Shown here: positions 11,089 through 25,400 of the stretch, in pieces
How the letters are laid out: each line of letters begins with the position of its first letter
How positions within the stretch are numbered: the first letter of the stretch is position 1
DNA from: Plumapathes pennacea
Lineage: Eukaryota; Cnidaria; Anthozoa; Antipatharia; Myriopathidae
Direction: 5' to 3'
Length of the DNA stretch: 64,000 bases
Assembly: GCA_964036295.1 (NCBI GenBank)
Contig: OZ038462.1
Location: 24,439,863-24,503,862 of the forward strand
Translations under genes and position numbers: made by a program
The notes under the pieces: model-generated
Database searches by the model: none
Told to the model about the DNA's origin: nothing
What the model saw: only the letters and a program-made list of their open reading frames with translations

Positions 11089-11597
11089 TTTCGTGAACGC
11101 AGTTACGTACAATTGTTGCTTTGTTCAAATTTTTTTTTCTTCCGAATGTCAATAAAAACACTGGCGGAGGCGCTAATCGATAATCATTACGTCATTGTTG
11201 CTTAGGCACCTGGCCTAAAAGGTCGCCCGACTATGACAGACTGACAGACTGACAAACATTAAATTTCGAGATGGCGACACGCTTGGAGTCTTCAAATAAG
11301 GCGATTTTGCTGCATTAGCGTCGTGATTATTACCCTCGCTTCGCTCGGGGATTATCAATCATCACAGATATAAGTAAGCCCTGTATGTGTGTGTTTTTGA
11401 CTCTTTCCATTACCTAACCTTATTTTCATTTTCTACTTTAATTATGTTAATTAACTAACTATCTAATTGATTATTTATTTGCTCTTCTGATACTCGCTTA
11501 TCTTTTGACGTTATTCATTTATAAATTTATTTAGTAAGCTAACTGTCTAGTCTAGCCTTATGGTTATTACAGTTAGCTTGCACCAATTAATATGTTG

Positions 11598-12506
11598 TCC
11601 CCGAGCGAAGCGAGGGTAATAATCACGACGCTAATACAGCAAAATCGCCTTATATGGAGACTCCAAGTGGGTCGCCATCTCGAAAATTAATGTTCGTCAG
11701 TCAGTCAGTCATTCAGTCAGTCAGGCCTACGACCAGGCTCAGAATGCTGTGAGAGCACCTCACAAAGGATCGGTCACGCGTGCCCGACAGGAAGAAAAGC
11801 GATTTGAACGAAGCAACAATATTGTACTGCATTCACGAAAATGAATTTGAAAACTGGAAAATTTGAAACACAACAGTCTCGCGAATCTCATCTTTAAAAG
11901 AGAAGGGAACACGGGCAATCGTGGGAACGATCGAACAGTCAATTCCGACTCAAGTAAAGACGACATTCATGTGGGCAACAGCGTCGTAAACAGAATCGTG
12001 CCGATGAAATTACTCCGCAAAGAGAACAGCGCATGAATGCCGATCAAGAGCGACATGAACAGAATACCACTTGAAAGGGAATTGGTAACTTCAGGAGAAA
12101 AAGCAGACAAAATTGCAAGTACGCCGTCTTGTATCTTGTGACCCGATCACTTCAAGAAAATATTAAAATCTGCTTGCTGATCATTTTCTCAAGGTATTGT
12201 TTTAATACCGGCTTCTGTCGCCAGTTTCGGCTAGCGTATTTGCTCAGACAGTCGGAACCTGGGGTTTTAAATGATTTAGTCAGATATCTGTTTTTCTTTC
12301 AAGATCTAAAACTGTAACTGTCTATTCGAGAAATGCTGCAATCTGACAAGCGGTTATTGCAACGAAAATCATTCACAAGCCCTTTGAAGTATGATAAGAT
12401 TTGAAGAAAACCGTTCAAACTTTGATTTGATTCTGGGAGAAATCACGAAAAAACTCGATTCATTAAATATGCATGCCTCAGAATCCAGTGCATGCATTCC
12501 AGAGTG

Positions 12507-12537
<31 letters not shown>

Positions 12538-12905
12538 AATCGCACAAAAAGCCTATTTAATTGCACTGCCTATGAATTCAAAACTGGAAAGTCAGTGTTC
12601 CTTTTTTCCTGTACTACGGTGGCCGACCAACTTCACAATTCAAATACTAAATGTTTGAGAATGTGCCCTGCAGACTGCATGAATAAATTTGGTATGTCGA
12701 CCGTGAGAAATACCTACGGCGTCACGCAATCGATTCGTATTTCAACGCGAACTGTATAACACACCATTTTTTTCTCCTTTCTTTGCGTGCAGCACTAAGA
12801 AATGATTGCGTCAAAACTTCAGTAAAACAAAGGCTGCTTTTGTTGAGCAGTACCAAAGTAATAGTCGCCAGAGCGAGGGGGTATCTGCGATTATCGTATT
12901 TCTAG
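11598..12905 (+). mobile_element. Helitron copy B, complete non-autonomous element
   Basis: Runs from TCCCCGAGCGAAGCGAGGG to TGCGATTATCGTATTTCTAG and is followed by T. The base before the 5' end is G rather than the usual A. The STPR-like frame (about 11841-12070) is recognisable but carries stops. An A-run of about 28 bases lies near 12507-12534. It stands head to head with copy A, 246 bp apart. Confidence 0.8.
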
Positions 12906-13429
12906 TAACTACTTTTGTATTAATGTACCGATCGTTTTACCAAAGTCACCTATTTGGAAACTGTTTGTACACTTTTGATGTTGTTTCATAGGCAACGATG
13001 TTGTGGGTTACGAGATAAATCAAGTTGATGTTGAGCAATATCTTGTTGCTTGGATTTTTTATTAGTTGAGCCGCTTTGCGGAACTCCATACATATAACAA
13101 TGATACGTTATCATTACACTGAAGTCGTGCAGAACGAAGATCAAAAGTGTATGAATGAACTGTGACGGTGTATAAAACGGTAATGATAGTTGGCGAGAGT
13201 TCGTTTAGTCATCAACTCTGTTGTTTTATGACAAACACATTTATTATTGTGTAAGACATGCAGTTGTGATACAGGATCCTTTATTATTCACTAGCATTTT
13301 TTTCTTCTGAACAGTCGTAATTCGTCCTTCGTGCCTTTTGTATGTGCCTTGCGCTTAGTATCTGACAGCCTGGATCAAGCTTGTTTACCTAATGAAGATT
13401 TCATCCCCCCCTCAGGTTTTTGACGAAGA
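12906..13429. other. no gene recognised; upstream region of the lipoxygenase
   Basis: A CAG at 13413-13415 after a pyrimidine tract, 14 bp before the lipoxygenase ATG, could be the acceptor of a 5' UTR intron. Nothing else is seen. Confidence 0.4.
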
Positions 13430-16400
13430 ATGACTACAACAAAGTACAAAATCAAGGTTGAGACGGGGAACCGCCATGGAGCTGCTCCTGTAGTTTCCAT
13501 TGTCATTATTGGTAAGCTTTGTGAACACAAAGAACCTTAACTGTTGCAAGAGCTATTTTTGAGAACATTTCATTTTATCTGCAAATACTTTCCTAGTTCT
13601 ACTTGAACAAGGATCTGCACTATAAAAGACCGTGCCAAGCCGTCACTCAGTTATCAGTCAACAGCAACCGTGAGACAAGAGCTCCTAATTGGGGAAAAGT
13701 TGTACATTTCAAGACTTTCTTAATACGACGCAAAAAAATGATGTTGTCTCACAACATCATTTCATTAGGCTAAATTTCTAAACAAACTGAGATATGCATA
13801 ACGCGCATCCGAGTGTCACGGCACTCTCGCGATATTCATAACATCTTCTTGTAACCTATTTAGCACAGTTTTACCTCGAAACATTACGTTATTGCAGTGG
13901 CCTCACAGAGTGAACATTCAGTACACTCTTTAGGTGCTCAGTTAAAATTTGCATGAAATGCACAAATTGTGAATGCTGCAGGGGCACGTGCAGTCACAGG
14001 TCGCTAATGGCGATATAAGAGGGTTTGTATTTATCAGTTTCAAAACGTTTCTAAAACAATTTGCCGCTAAATCGGCTCGAAACACACAAGAAATTAGGCG
14101 GTTAAGGGAACATATTTATTGCATTTCCAGTGCTTTTTAGCACATATTTGGGAAAATGATAATAACATCATACTTGTTATACGCTCTTAGATCATCCATC
14201 AGCTTTGGCGACCTGCAGTGCCGTCAGTAAAAAAATATGCAAGTTGATGTCTAAATAGGCCAGGCTTTCCTTTTAATAGTGCGGGTCCTTGTTTAACCCT
14301 CTGACGTACAAGAAGGGGTGAGGGAAGGGTGGCTTTAACTCCTCCTTTCCGAGTTTTTCAAAATAATAATGATGATAATAAGTTGTCGCGCTTTTATTTG
14401 AAACGCCTGAATTTTTGCAGTAGCTTTTCATTATTCTTTGGACAACTTTTAGCGAATATTTTATCAAGACCCATCATAACCGACCTGAGATATTTTTTAA
14501 TTGCTAAGGTGAACTCTCAATAAATTTTGGTTGCATCCATCATTCCCACTGTCTCGGGAATGACCTTGCGTATATCCGAAAGCAGCGTCGCCGCTGAAAG
14601 CTTGTGTATTTCTTAATTGATAGATTTGTTGCACTTGCCACATCGGGCTCACTTTTTGCTCGCGGGCGTGGCCCGTCGAGCTTAAAATCACACGGCGTGT
14701 AGTTATCGTCATGTTAGTTTTTTTCTGGGTTACGAATCTGCACACCATGATTGGTTCAGATTATCACGTGATATGCAATGACGTAATTGACTTCGAAACA
14801 ACTCGATTGTGGCCAGTGAATTGCTCGGTACTTGTGTGTAAAAGTTAACTGCATTTAATCCAAACTCCACCGTTTGGGTTTGTGGAACACGCACTGATAA
14901 ACTGGATGTTAGGGAACGATTTTGGCTTGCGTTCTTTAGTTCACCGCGGAAGCTTCGAGAATAGCCGTAAACAGATGTTTGATCAGATACCGCTGGGGGA
15001 TTGCAAATATCTCTGTCGCCGCTAAATATTTAGTCCCGACGAAACTTTCTGTGGCGACACGAAATACTTCTGGGAAGAAACAGGCCGAAAACGGAAACCA
15101 AAGCTACGATGAGCTTTAGCCACAAAACAATGGCGATTTATGCTTTACTCTGTTCATGACATCTGTTGCCTCATACGATTCTTCTGCTTATCGTACATTG
15201 CCTGTTGAAATGTTTCTTTCATTCGATCATGTAGCCTTTGTTTTGCAATGGTCATTGTATACCAGAAATGAAAAATACACCGAAATAGTCCTGAGTATTA
15301 AGTTTGCAGTCGCAAATGGACTGAACACACTGTGAACAAAACCGCAATAATATTTTAAACATGTCTCGCGTTACATTCCTCGCTTTCAATTTTATATTTG
15401 TTACAAGCACGAATACTCGAAAGCCTAATAGAAGTGAAACGCATTCAGTTAAAAAACAAGACAGACTAGTATTGAAGCGAAGGCTGGATTAATCGTGGCC
15501 TCGAGGTCAAACTGTCAAAGACAAGTCACGCATTACTCAGATTTACTCGGTGGGTAACCGTTTCGCTTCTAAGCTCAAAATGCAGAGTCGCTCAACCTTT
15601 AAGAACCAAGTGTATGAGTGTTGTAATGATAGCCAAGTTCTCTATACTGTGAGAAACTGGAAGTCTCCCGGTCTTCCGCTCTTGTCCTTGCTTTCCATTT
15701 TAGTTTATTCTGCTCTCGACCCAACTAACCGGCCGCGAGCTCACTGGCAACGCCAGTCTAGTTAAAATTTAGTTTTAAAATAGACTTCGTAATATGTGGT
15801 GCTCGAAATGGTAGTATTATACATTTAGTGAAAAACTTATTTATCCTGTTGTTTTCAATACTGTAATCTGACGTTCTGTTTTATGGCAAAATAATTTTTC
15901 CGGATGTCGGATGTCGGATGTCGGAAGTCGAAGTTTGTGTTTGAGACCGCAGTTTGTAAAACAGGGTGAAACAAGTCTCGGTGAAACAAACGTGACCCGA
16001 GACAAAAGGAAACAAGACAGTTGGCTTATTCGGGTTGCGGCTACAGTTTAGTAAATGCAACATTCTTCACGTAACATCACTCTATTCATTGTCGGTGTCT
16101 CTAGATCAGAGCGTTGATTCATCTTGTTTCACGGTTTCCTTCTTTGTCATTTTTGAAGCTATTTGCATATATGCAAATAGCTTCTATGTCATCGTCTCGG
16201 ACAAACTACCGTTTACGTTCGGCTCATCTCATTAGGTCAATAAAATGTTCCCCCTCTAGGTGGCAAAAACTTCTGAGGGGGGAGGGGCATGAAGTGTTAT
16301 CCATATAAAAGCCATCGTGGTGCAGGGCAAGTGAGAAAGTTTGTTGTTTATTATCTACTTAACACAAAGAATGCACAGAGAGATTTCCAGTAAAGTGTTT

Positions 16401-19400
16401 CCGTGCTAAATGTTATAACTTGGCGACAGAATGTCAGAAGCTAAATTACCTCTCCAGGGAGGGGTCTTCTAAATATGGCTCTCTCGCACGTGAAGAATCA
16501 AAACACTATTTAATGGCGGCTATGAGTGTTGCCGATTCTTTGGTTGTATGTGGAAATCTGCTCCCTCTCAGCCCCTGGCTGACATATCCGTAGTATCTGG
16601 CAAACAGGCGACACAGATTCACGTTTAGAGCGACATTTCTGGACACATTTGCGAACATACGCTCCGCTCACGAAAGAAGGAACATAAAAGCTTATTCCGA
16701 GTTTTTTTGCGTTCGCTGATATGTTTGTTGACACATGATTTCACGGCATAATTGCAGATGTAGCATCGACTGTGGCATGTCTAAGTTGTTTGTTTATAAA
16801 ATTGTCTCGAGCGGATTCTGTCGCTAAGGAAAAATCGACTAAAACATCTACAGGAAATTTTACTGTGAATCCTTTCACCACCTTTCGAATAACACGAGAA
16901 ACAGGTTTGTTTGGCTGGAGTGTGTTACGTTACGAAACTATTATAACGAGTCAAAATCCGATTTACCTCGCATGATATGTTTATTGACACATGATTTTAC
17001 ACTATGCCAGCTACGTACTATGCATGGCCAAACACAAATGCACAAACATGACAGTTTATTATATAACTATTTTGAGCTGATCGACATAAAAGGAGCAAAG
17101 TATAGCTTGTCAAAATATTTCAAGTCGTTCTGTAAATTTCTGCGAGGTAAACTAGATTTTGACTTGTTATAATAGTTTCGTGTTAACGTAACACACTCCA
17201 GCCACACAAATCTGTTTCTCGTGCTCTTCGAACGGTCGTGAAAAGGATTCACAGTAAAATTTCCTGTCGATTTTTCATTAGCGACAAAACCCGCTTTTAC
17301 TTTTATAAACAAACAACTCAGACATACCACAGTCGCTCTGCATCTGCAGTAATTATACATTGAAATCCCGATCAAACGGTGCCAATATTCAATGATAGTT
17401 CAAACTCTCACGCCTGTTTTAACACAAACTATTATGAACTATCATGCACTATCATAGACAATCATCAACCAGCAAATAGCTTCACGTACGCTTTGCGGAC
17501 CTATGTTTCTTTAACCAAATGTGTGTTAGTTCCGTACATCTGTCCGATAAAAGAGTTCATTCTAGATAACATAAGTTCTCTAGATAAACCTCGTGTTTTT
17601 GGAACGAGTTGGAAAAAGTTAAGAACAAATATTGTTAAAAAAGAAATATATAATATAAATCCCCGAGCGAAGCGAGGGTAATAATCACGGCGCTAATGCA
17701 GCAAAATCGCCTTATTTGGGGACTCCAAGCGGGTCGCCATCTCGAAATTTAATGTTCGTCAGTCTGTCAGTCTGTCAGTCTTAGGCCAGGTGCCTAGGCA
17801 ATATGACGTAATAATTATCGATTAGCGTCTCCGACCGTGGTTAATTTTACTGACAATTGTACGTTCACGAAAATGAATTTGAAAACTGGAAAACTTGAAA
17901 CAGAATGGTCTCGCAAAGCTCGTCTTCATAAGAGAAGGGAACAGGCACGGGTAAGGCGAACTAATTGTGAAACGATCGAACAGCGCCAAATACGTCTGGA
18001 GAAGAGACAACAAACATGTTACAACCGACAGCATCATGAACAGAAGCATGCCGAAGAAACGGCTTCGCAAAGGGAACAGCGCTTGGAAGCAAATCGGGAG
18101 CTTCAGACGCCGTTTTGTGTTAAACTCAGATACTTATTCAGTAAGGACAAGCAACAAAGGTCAGTCAGTGGAAATCGAACAATCACCGTGACAAATACAT
18201 TCTATCCTGTATCTTGTAACTCGGTCACTTCAAGAATGTATTAAAATCTGTATGCTGATCATTTTCCCTCGAAATTTTGTTTTAAGACGCTTCTGTCGCC
18301 AGTTTCGGCTACCATATTCGCTCAGAGCAATCGGAACTTGGAGTCTTGAATGATTTAGTCAGATGTCCTATTTTTTTCTTTCAAGACTATAAAAACTGTA
18401 ACAAATGCTGTAATCTGACATGCGGTGATTGCAGCGAGAATCGTTCACAAGCCCTCAGTATGAATAGGTCTGAAGTATGACTAGGTCTGAAGCCCGTGTA
18501 TAATTTGAAGTAAGCCGTTCAAGATTTGCTTTGATGCTGTTTTGAGCGGGTTCACATACAAAACAATTCGAGCACATTAAATATGCATGTCTGAGTCTGG
18601 TGCATGCAGTCCAGAGTAAAAACAAATCGCAGAGGAAACCTATTTAATTGTACTGCCTATGAATTTAAAATTGGAAAATCAGTGTTCCTTTTTCCCGTAC
18701 TACGGCGGCCGACCAACTTCAAAATTTAAACATTAAATTTTGAGAACGTGCCTGGCAGGCTGTATGAATTAATTTGACGTGCCGACACGCAATCGACTCT
18801 TTTTTCAACGCAAAAGTATAACACACACCATTCTTTTTCTCCTTCCTTTGCGTGTAGCACTTGACTTCGAAGAAAAGATTGAGTCAACATTTTGGTAAAA
18901 CAAAGGCTTTTCTTGTTGGGAGTACCAAAGTAAAAGTCCCATCAATGGCAGAGCGAGGGGGCATCTGCGATTATCGTATTTCTAGTAAATAAATACCATG
19001 GCCAAAAACTGTTACAGTTATGCCTGATTAGAGTCCGTTTAGTGGATGTTTGAGTAATGGTCCAACTTGTTAAATACATATATCTTATTGACTGAGCGCG
19101 ATTGTGATGTAGGAAATATGTTATTATTCGTGATCAGGTTCCAGGTCAACACACTCACACCTGATCTTCGATATTTGCGACGTTTGCGAAATGATAACGT
19201 TCAAAACAACAGTCTCAAAGCCTTTGGCGCACTGCATCAAGGTCAACTTTTGCCGATCATTGCTCGAACGTCCAGTGGAAACCCTCTTAAAGCTTTTGGA
19301 CCACAGTCCTTGACATCATTAGCATAGTGAAAACTAAAAACAGTCGGAAAAATTATGGCCTTTCTTCTCAAAAAAAGTTACACAGAAATTCCCGGGCTTA

Positions 19401-22400
19401 ATGTCTTTAAGGTTAGCCGCAAGAGATACCAGCCGCGCAAGCACAGTAGACACAAAAAGCATCAAGTATGACTGAATGTTGTACATGGTGTCTTGTCTCT
19501 TTTCCAGTACCCCCTTGGGAAGAGATTATTTTTTCAGATACCCCCTAATCTACCTCAATTTTTTCGGACATCCCCTAGTTTTGCATCCGGTCCCCCCTAC
19601 ATGTTTTTGTGAACGGTACTTATCTTATAAAAGAAATAAAGGACTTGAGGAAATCATTTCATACATTAATTTCATACATTAGTTTCATGTTCTAAATAGT
19701 AGACGTTTACAGTGGTTCTGCAATTTCAACATTGTACAGCTCTACCTTGAATTGATGAGGCAAAGTTATCCATGCAGTATGTAAAGTGTAGCAACTAAAC
19801 AACCTTCAGGCGAGATGGCAATCCGCCCACTTGAATATATCTGTTTTGGTTATCTTATCCTTGCAAGCTCAGGGATTATTGGGTATAATGTTCTCGGAAT
19901 TATTGTGTGCTGACGTGTGCATTCTTGCATCCCGACCTATTTCTTTGTCATCCTTTACCAAACAGGTACTGAAGGGCAGACTGAAGCCATGAGCCTCTAT
20001 AGATGGCTCTACTTTAATAGTTTTAAGAAAGGTCAGATTGACGAATACACTGTGGAAGCGAAAGACGTTGGAAGTCTATTGATGATCAAGTTGAGCAACT
20101 TTGGTCGAGGATGGTTGAGGTCACCAAGTAGTTTGCTTGTTAACAGAGTGTTCATCACAAAAGATTCTCAAGTGAAAGTCTATAGTTTTCCTTGCTTTTG
20201 CTGGGTGACCTATAAAGCGGCGATCTCTGAAGTGGTGATCTTTGAAGGAAAAGGTGTGCTTAATACCCTGATTTAATATTTTTGTCTGACTCTGTTTTTT
20301 AAATTCAGTGGTATGAATGAATTTGTCGAAGCCCGATTAAGCTAATCCAGGATTAGCTCTAGGTCTAAACTTTTTGTCGCATTTTTTTAGCCTGAAAATA
20401 GGAAAGTTTGACCTATAACACAACTTTTTGATTTGTTGAGCTAAGGCAAGGTTTTAGTTGGTCTTTGCTCAATAACCCTGCAATTTTTCGGCAAAAGAGT
20501 TTGAAAGAAAGAATTTGGCTAACCCACTTTTTTGGCTTCACTGTTTTCAGACAATCATGGTCAAAAGTCGTTAGGACGCCCCCCTTACGCACATCCGGAG
20601 CACAGTGTAAATCCATGCAACCTCTCCCCCTCCATTCAATGTTGGCCCGTGGTGTAGCTATATAGGCCGAACCATGCTCAGTTACCCAACATTCATTGGG
20701 GGTGGGGGGGGGGGGGGGGGGGGGGGAGAGAGAATTTGAAATCGTCCCAACAATTTTGACCATGATTGTAGGACTATATTTTCGAATTTTGCACTCTTCA
20801 TTGTGGCATTCATGAACTATTGAAATTGACATTACTGTCTGTAATGATTTAACATGATCACAGAAAGTTAAATTTTGAAACCTAAACGTTTTGGCAAAAG
20901 CAAACAACCCAATTGTTTCGTGTTGCTATCAGCACTTTTAGCCAGAGATGAGCAAGACAGAGCTTTGCAGCAACAACGCAAGGAAGAGGTTCAGCAGCGC
21001 CAGACGGTTTATCAATGGGGATCTGATCCACTGTACTCCGTGGACCTTCCCGGTTTCATCGACGCTAAAACTACCGAGTCACTACCAAAGGACGTGCAGT
21101 TCACTGAAGGCGCTTCACTCACTCTGTTCGATGCAACTGTGAAAGGGTTTGGAAACCTTGGTCTTGCTCATTTCTTTCACCGTGAAAACCATTTTAATGG
21201 CTTTGATGAGTACCGAAAGTGCTTCAGCCCTCTAATTGGTGATGTACCCTCCGCTGCTAACTACTGGCAAGACGATGTTTGGTACGGGTCCCGGTTTCTC
21301 AACGGATGTAACCCTGAAATGATCGAGCGATGCACAGCATTGCCACCAAACTTTCCGGTTACGGATGAATTGGTTCACGATTTTTTGGATGTTACTTTAA
21401 AGGACGCGATGGAGGTAAGTTGTTAGAATCGACGGCTGGATAAAATCAGTACAATATTATTGTGTACTCAAATCAATTAACCAGACAAAATGGGGCCAAT
21501 GGCGTCAACACGAGTTAGATGGTAAACCTCCCTTGCCCACCCCCTCACAAAAACACACGCGCGCATACACGAAACACTTTCAAAAAAGGTTGACCCTCAA
21601 AAAATATAAAATAGGCAAATCCCACGACCGAAAGGGATACGTACTGTGAAATAGACGAAATGATATAAATCTGATGATATTCATGTTCGAATAAGTTATG
21701 TCGTGTGCGTGGACTTTGCTGGAGAATATCATATTTGCCTGAAATTCTCGGCTTGATTCACCTTGAGATTCACCTTGAACTATGGCAGACAATGCGGGTC
21801 CGGAAAAGCAAATGATCCGTCGAAGAATGTGAGCAATCACCATAAACGAAAGAGATAGAAATGTTTGCCGAGCGGACTTGTTTGTTATTCGAACTGCCAG
21901 CAGTACTGTAAACACTGCAACTGTGTCCGCGGTGCGGGAAGGTCGTCCGTGAACGAAAAACACTAAAACACGAGATTCGAGTCGCGAGAGGAAAGAGCCT
22001 GGGAACGAGGTTAGAGTGTTCTACCCAGCAAACCCCGCGTGTGATTCTGTTCCGAGTTTCTACCCAGCAGACCCCGCTGCGCGGGGAAGTGATTCTCTTC
22101 CGATGTTTTTCCCAGCAAACCCCGCTGCGCGGGGAGGTCGCCCGTGAACGAAAAACATTAAAAAACGACATGGTGTTCAGATTAGTACCCACGCAGGGCG
22201 TGGGAATAATATCATTAATACTTCAGAGGCGTTCTGTCCAATCTGGCCGCTCTTTCGGGTCACGTGCATGCTTTCGTATTCCCGACACAAGTCCCAAGTA
22301 GAGCTTAATTAGTATGCTGTATCTATTAGTATCCTGTATGAACGATACAGAGCATTGAGCAATTGCTGCGATTAAACTCCACACTCGATTTTGTACTGAA

Positions 22401-25400
22401 CTACTTCGCCCACGAACTTTGTTAGCCAAACGTTCAGGGATGTTTCTGATATTTCTGCAATTTAGACCGTCAGATGTTGAATCTCTTTAAAATTGCCCGT
22501 ACAGTTTTTTCACCTTCAAAAATCTTAACACTCCACTTCGTGCTATTCCTGATCTTACGGGGAGTAGTTTTTTTTAGCCAGGAGTGCTCCTCCTGATAGC
22601 GTTTTGGCTTGCGAATTTACGAGACATTGCAAGGGCGCGTCTTTCTCGCCAGTTGAATTTGTGAGTGAATGTCTAAATTTGCTAGATATGTAGTCACGTG
22701 GTAAATATAATTGCCTATATGTATATTTCATTGGGACAACCTTTTCGGGGTTGACTGTATATTACTCGAAAAGATAGCGCATATGAAAAATAAGGCATAT
22801 TCATTGTTACGTGAACGTGATCGTAGGTTATTTACATCGATTACTTAGGCCGGTCGTCTTTACATGGTAAACTACAAGATCTTGGAAGACATTCCGCAGT
22901 TTGGTGAGAATGATCCAGACCTTAGTAGGCGTCATACTTCGGCCTCCATGGGTCTGTTTTACGTAAGAAAAAACCGAGACCTGGTACCTATTGCTATCCA
23001 GCTACACCAGAATCCCTGCGACACTAACCCAATATGGACCCCCAATGACTCAGATTGGGACTGGCTACTTGCCAAGTTGTGGCTCCGTAATGCTGACGGC
23101 CAATGTCATCAGGTATGGATAAAAAATAGGATAGGGCTAGACTAGATTAAGAATAAGACTAGAACACTAGATCACATTATACTACAGACCATGCCAGGAA
23201 AGACAAGACAAGATCAGAATATACTACTATATAAGCGACTACAATCCTGGCCAAAAGTCGTGGGACACTTAGCCTTTTATCTAGAAATTATGACAATTTC
23301 CCTCTTCCCGCCCCCCTCCTCCCTGATAATGTTGACTGAGTGTGCTCAAAGTGCACTCCCTTTATGCAACATTGTATTGAGGGGGAGGGGAGGATTAAAT
23401 TTCGGAAAAGGAGCCGCTTTCGTTGTTAAAAGAGAGTAATGTTGAAAAATAGCATTTTTTCAGAGTGTCCCATATACTTTTGGCCTGGATCGTAGATTAG
23501 GCTGAACCAGCCAAACCAGATCAAACCAGTAGACTAGACCAGACTAGACTAGTTTAGACTAGAGAACACTAGATTATACTACAATAGACTATAATGGAAA
23601 ACCAACTCTAAAGAGACGAGGTAGATTGACTGCGTCGGCGTGGAAAAATACGCATATGTGAAAGCTGGACCCCGTGAAAGAATCTGAAGCTGGCGTTTCG
23701 AACGCTAGCCCTTCATCTGAGAAAGTAAGGAGTTATGGGTTAGGAGGAGGTTTATAAAGGATGATTTGCACTAACCTCAGAGGAAACCGGGACGTTCATG
23801 GATTTTTGGCCAACGGTCTGCATCTTTTGTTAGTGAGCGAAAGGAAAATGTAAAATCGGTGAAGTGGTAACTAGCACATGTGCTAACAAAAACAATTGTA
23901 TAATTAGGTCGAATTGTCGGATTCATTGATAAGCGAATCTCTCAATGATGTCATTAGGCGCTATGATGCCGACTTTCAACTTTCGTTAAAATCAAGAAAC
24001 ATTTTTAAGACATTTTGAAAAGTTTCCATACAGTAGTTAAAAACGCTCCCATATTTGCACTTGAAAATGAGGAGTCGTATCAACATTCCCTTTATGCTTT
24101 TTATCAGATGATCTCGCATCTGTTGCGATGTCACTTGATGATGGAACCCTTTGCCGTGGCCTCCTGGCGACAGCTTCCCTCCCTCCATCCCGTGTGGAAA
24201 CTTTTGTTCCCTCACATCAAGGGTATCCTTGCAATCAACACCCTGGGCCGAGAAAAACTTATCTCTACGGGAGGTGTGGCAGATTACGTGCTGAGCATTG
24301 GTGGGGGAGGACAAATTGAGCTGATGCAGAAATACTACAGAAGCCTCACAATGGAGAGCTACGACCTTCCAAAAATGCTGAAAAAGCGCGGAGTAGACGA
24401 GGCTGACAAACTCCCGCGATTCTATTACCGCGAAGATGCCTTGAAATTGTGGGATGCAATTTGCAAATTTGTGCAAGAGATTATTGGCCTTTACTATTCA
24501 AGTGACAATGACGTTGCTCAGGTAAATGTGTTAAATTGGTTTTGCCAACAACACATTCTATGCTTTTTCTTTTCGTCATTTGGAGTATATAAGAATCAGG
24601 TTTATTGCTCGTCAAGGAAGACACTAGTAGGTGAAGGCAAACTGTTATTGAATTATTGGGATATTTGATTTTCCCAGTGGATTTAATACCATATATGTAG
24701 TAAAATAGCAAGTGATATGAATTCCCCCATGCAGTTATTTAATTAGTTAGTTATTTAACTTTTATACTGTAGTAGTACTGTTCTAGTGGTTTTTTTTTTT
24801 TTTTGCATATTTAGGGTAAAGCTATAATTATATTTAATGTATAGTGTATCATTATTCTAATATTTCCATTTTTCTCTCCCCTTGCAAAGGGCACTAATCG
24901 CGCCACCCATTTGACGTTGGAACATCTGGTGAACCTCAAACGACTGGTAATAGTTTTACATTCATTCCGTTTATTTGATTTTCAGGATGAAGAGTTACAA
25001 AACTGGGCACGTGACATCCATGATAACGGCTTCCCTTCTAAGAGTGAAGACAGCGTGGATAAAGGTTTGCCAACCTCCCACAAGACCCGTGAAAGTCTGG
25101 TTCACTTCCTCACTACAGGCATTTTCACCTCCTCGTGTCAGCACGCAGCAGTGAACTTCTCCCAACTGGACGCTTACGGCTTCCATCCCAACTCTCCGTT
25201 GCTAATGCGTAAACCTCCGCCAATGGAGAAGGGTGAGGCTGAACTTCAGCACATCTTGGAATGTTTGGCAAACCAAAAACAAGCCTGCACAATCATCCTC
25301 ACTGTGTACGACCTGACACGCGCGTATCCAAATGAGGTAAAAACTAGCTGAATAATACACCGCTTCTTGACACCACAAATCTAATTCACTCTCAGATTTA

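Larger units (their letters stand above)
9412..11351 (-). mobile_element. Helitron copy A, interrupted by a LINE
   Basis: The 5' end (TCCCCGAGCGAAGCGAGGG, read on the minus strand from 11351) follows an A, as expected for A|TC Helitron insertion. It carries the STPR-like open frame and then the same non-coding 3' portion as copies B-D. The portion is split by a LINE at 9637-10460. The 3' hairpin/CTAG end is missing because similarity to the other copies stops near 9412. Without the LINE about 1.1 kb of Helitron remains. Confidence 0.75.
13512..19965 (+). other. lipoxygenase intron 1
   Basis: A 6.4-kb intron. Apart from Helitron C it holds only short open frames without domains. GAT/TCGG words repeat at 15900-15925 (three tandem copies of ATGTCGG type). 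Confidence 0.6.

Noticed and set aside
13000..13430. An allene oxide synthase domain fused in front of the lipoxygenase
   Set aside because: No catalase-like exon was seen upstream, and the PLAT domain starts with its own ATG.
21925..22170. CRISPR-like repeated units
   Set aside because: Only three imperfect units, no constant spacers, and the genome is eukaryotic; it is a short tandem repeat.
24015..24107. Upstream extension of the lipoxygenase exon 5 frame with its own Met
   Set aside because: The acceptor at 24107 and the HQ-MISH join reproduce the conserved lipoxygenase motif exactly; the extension is intron.
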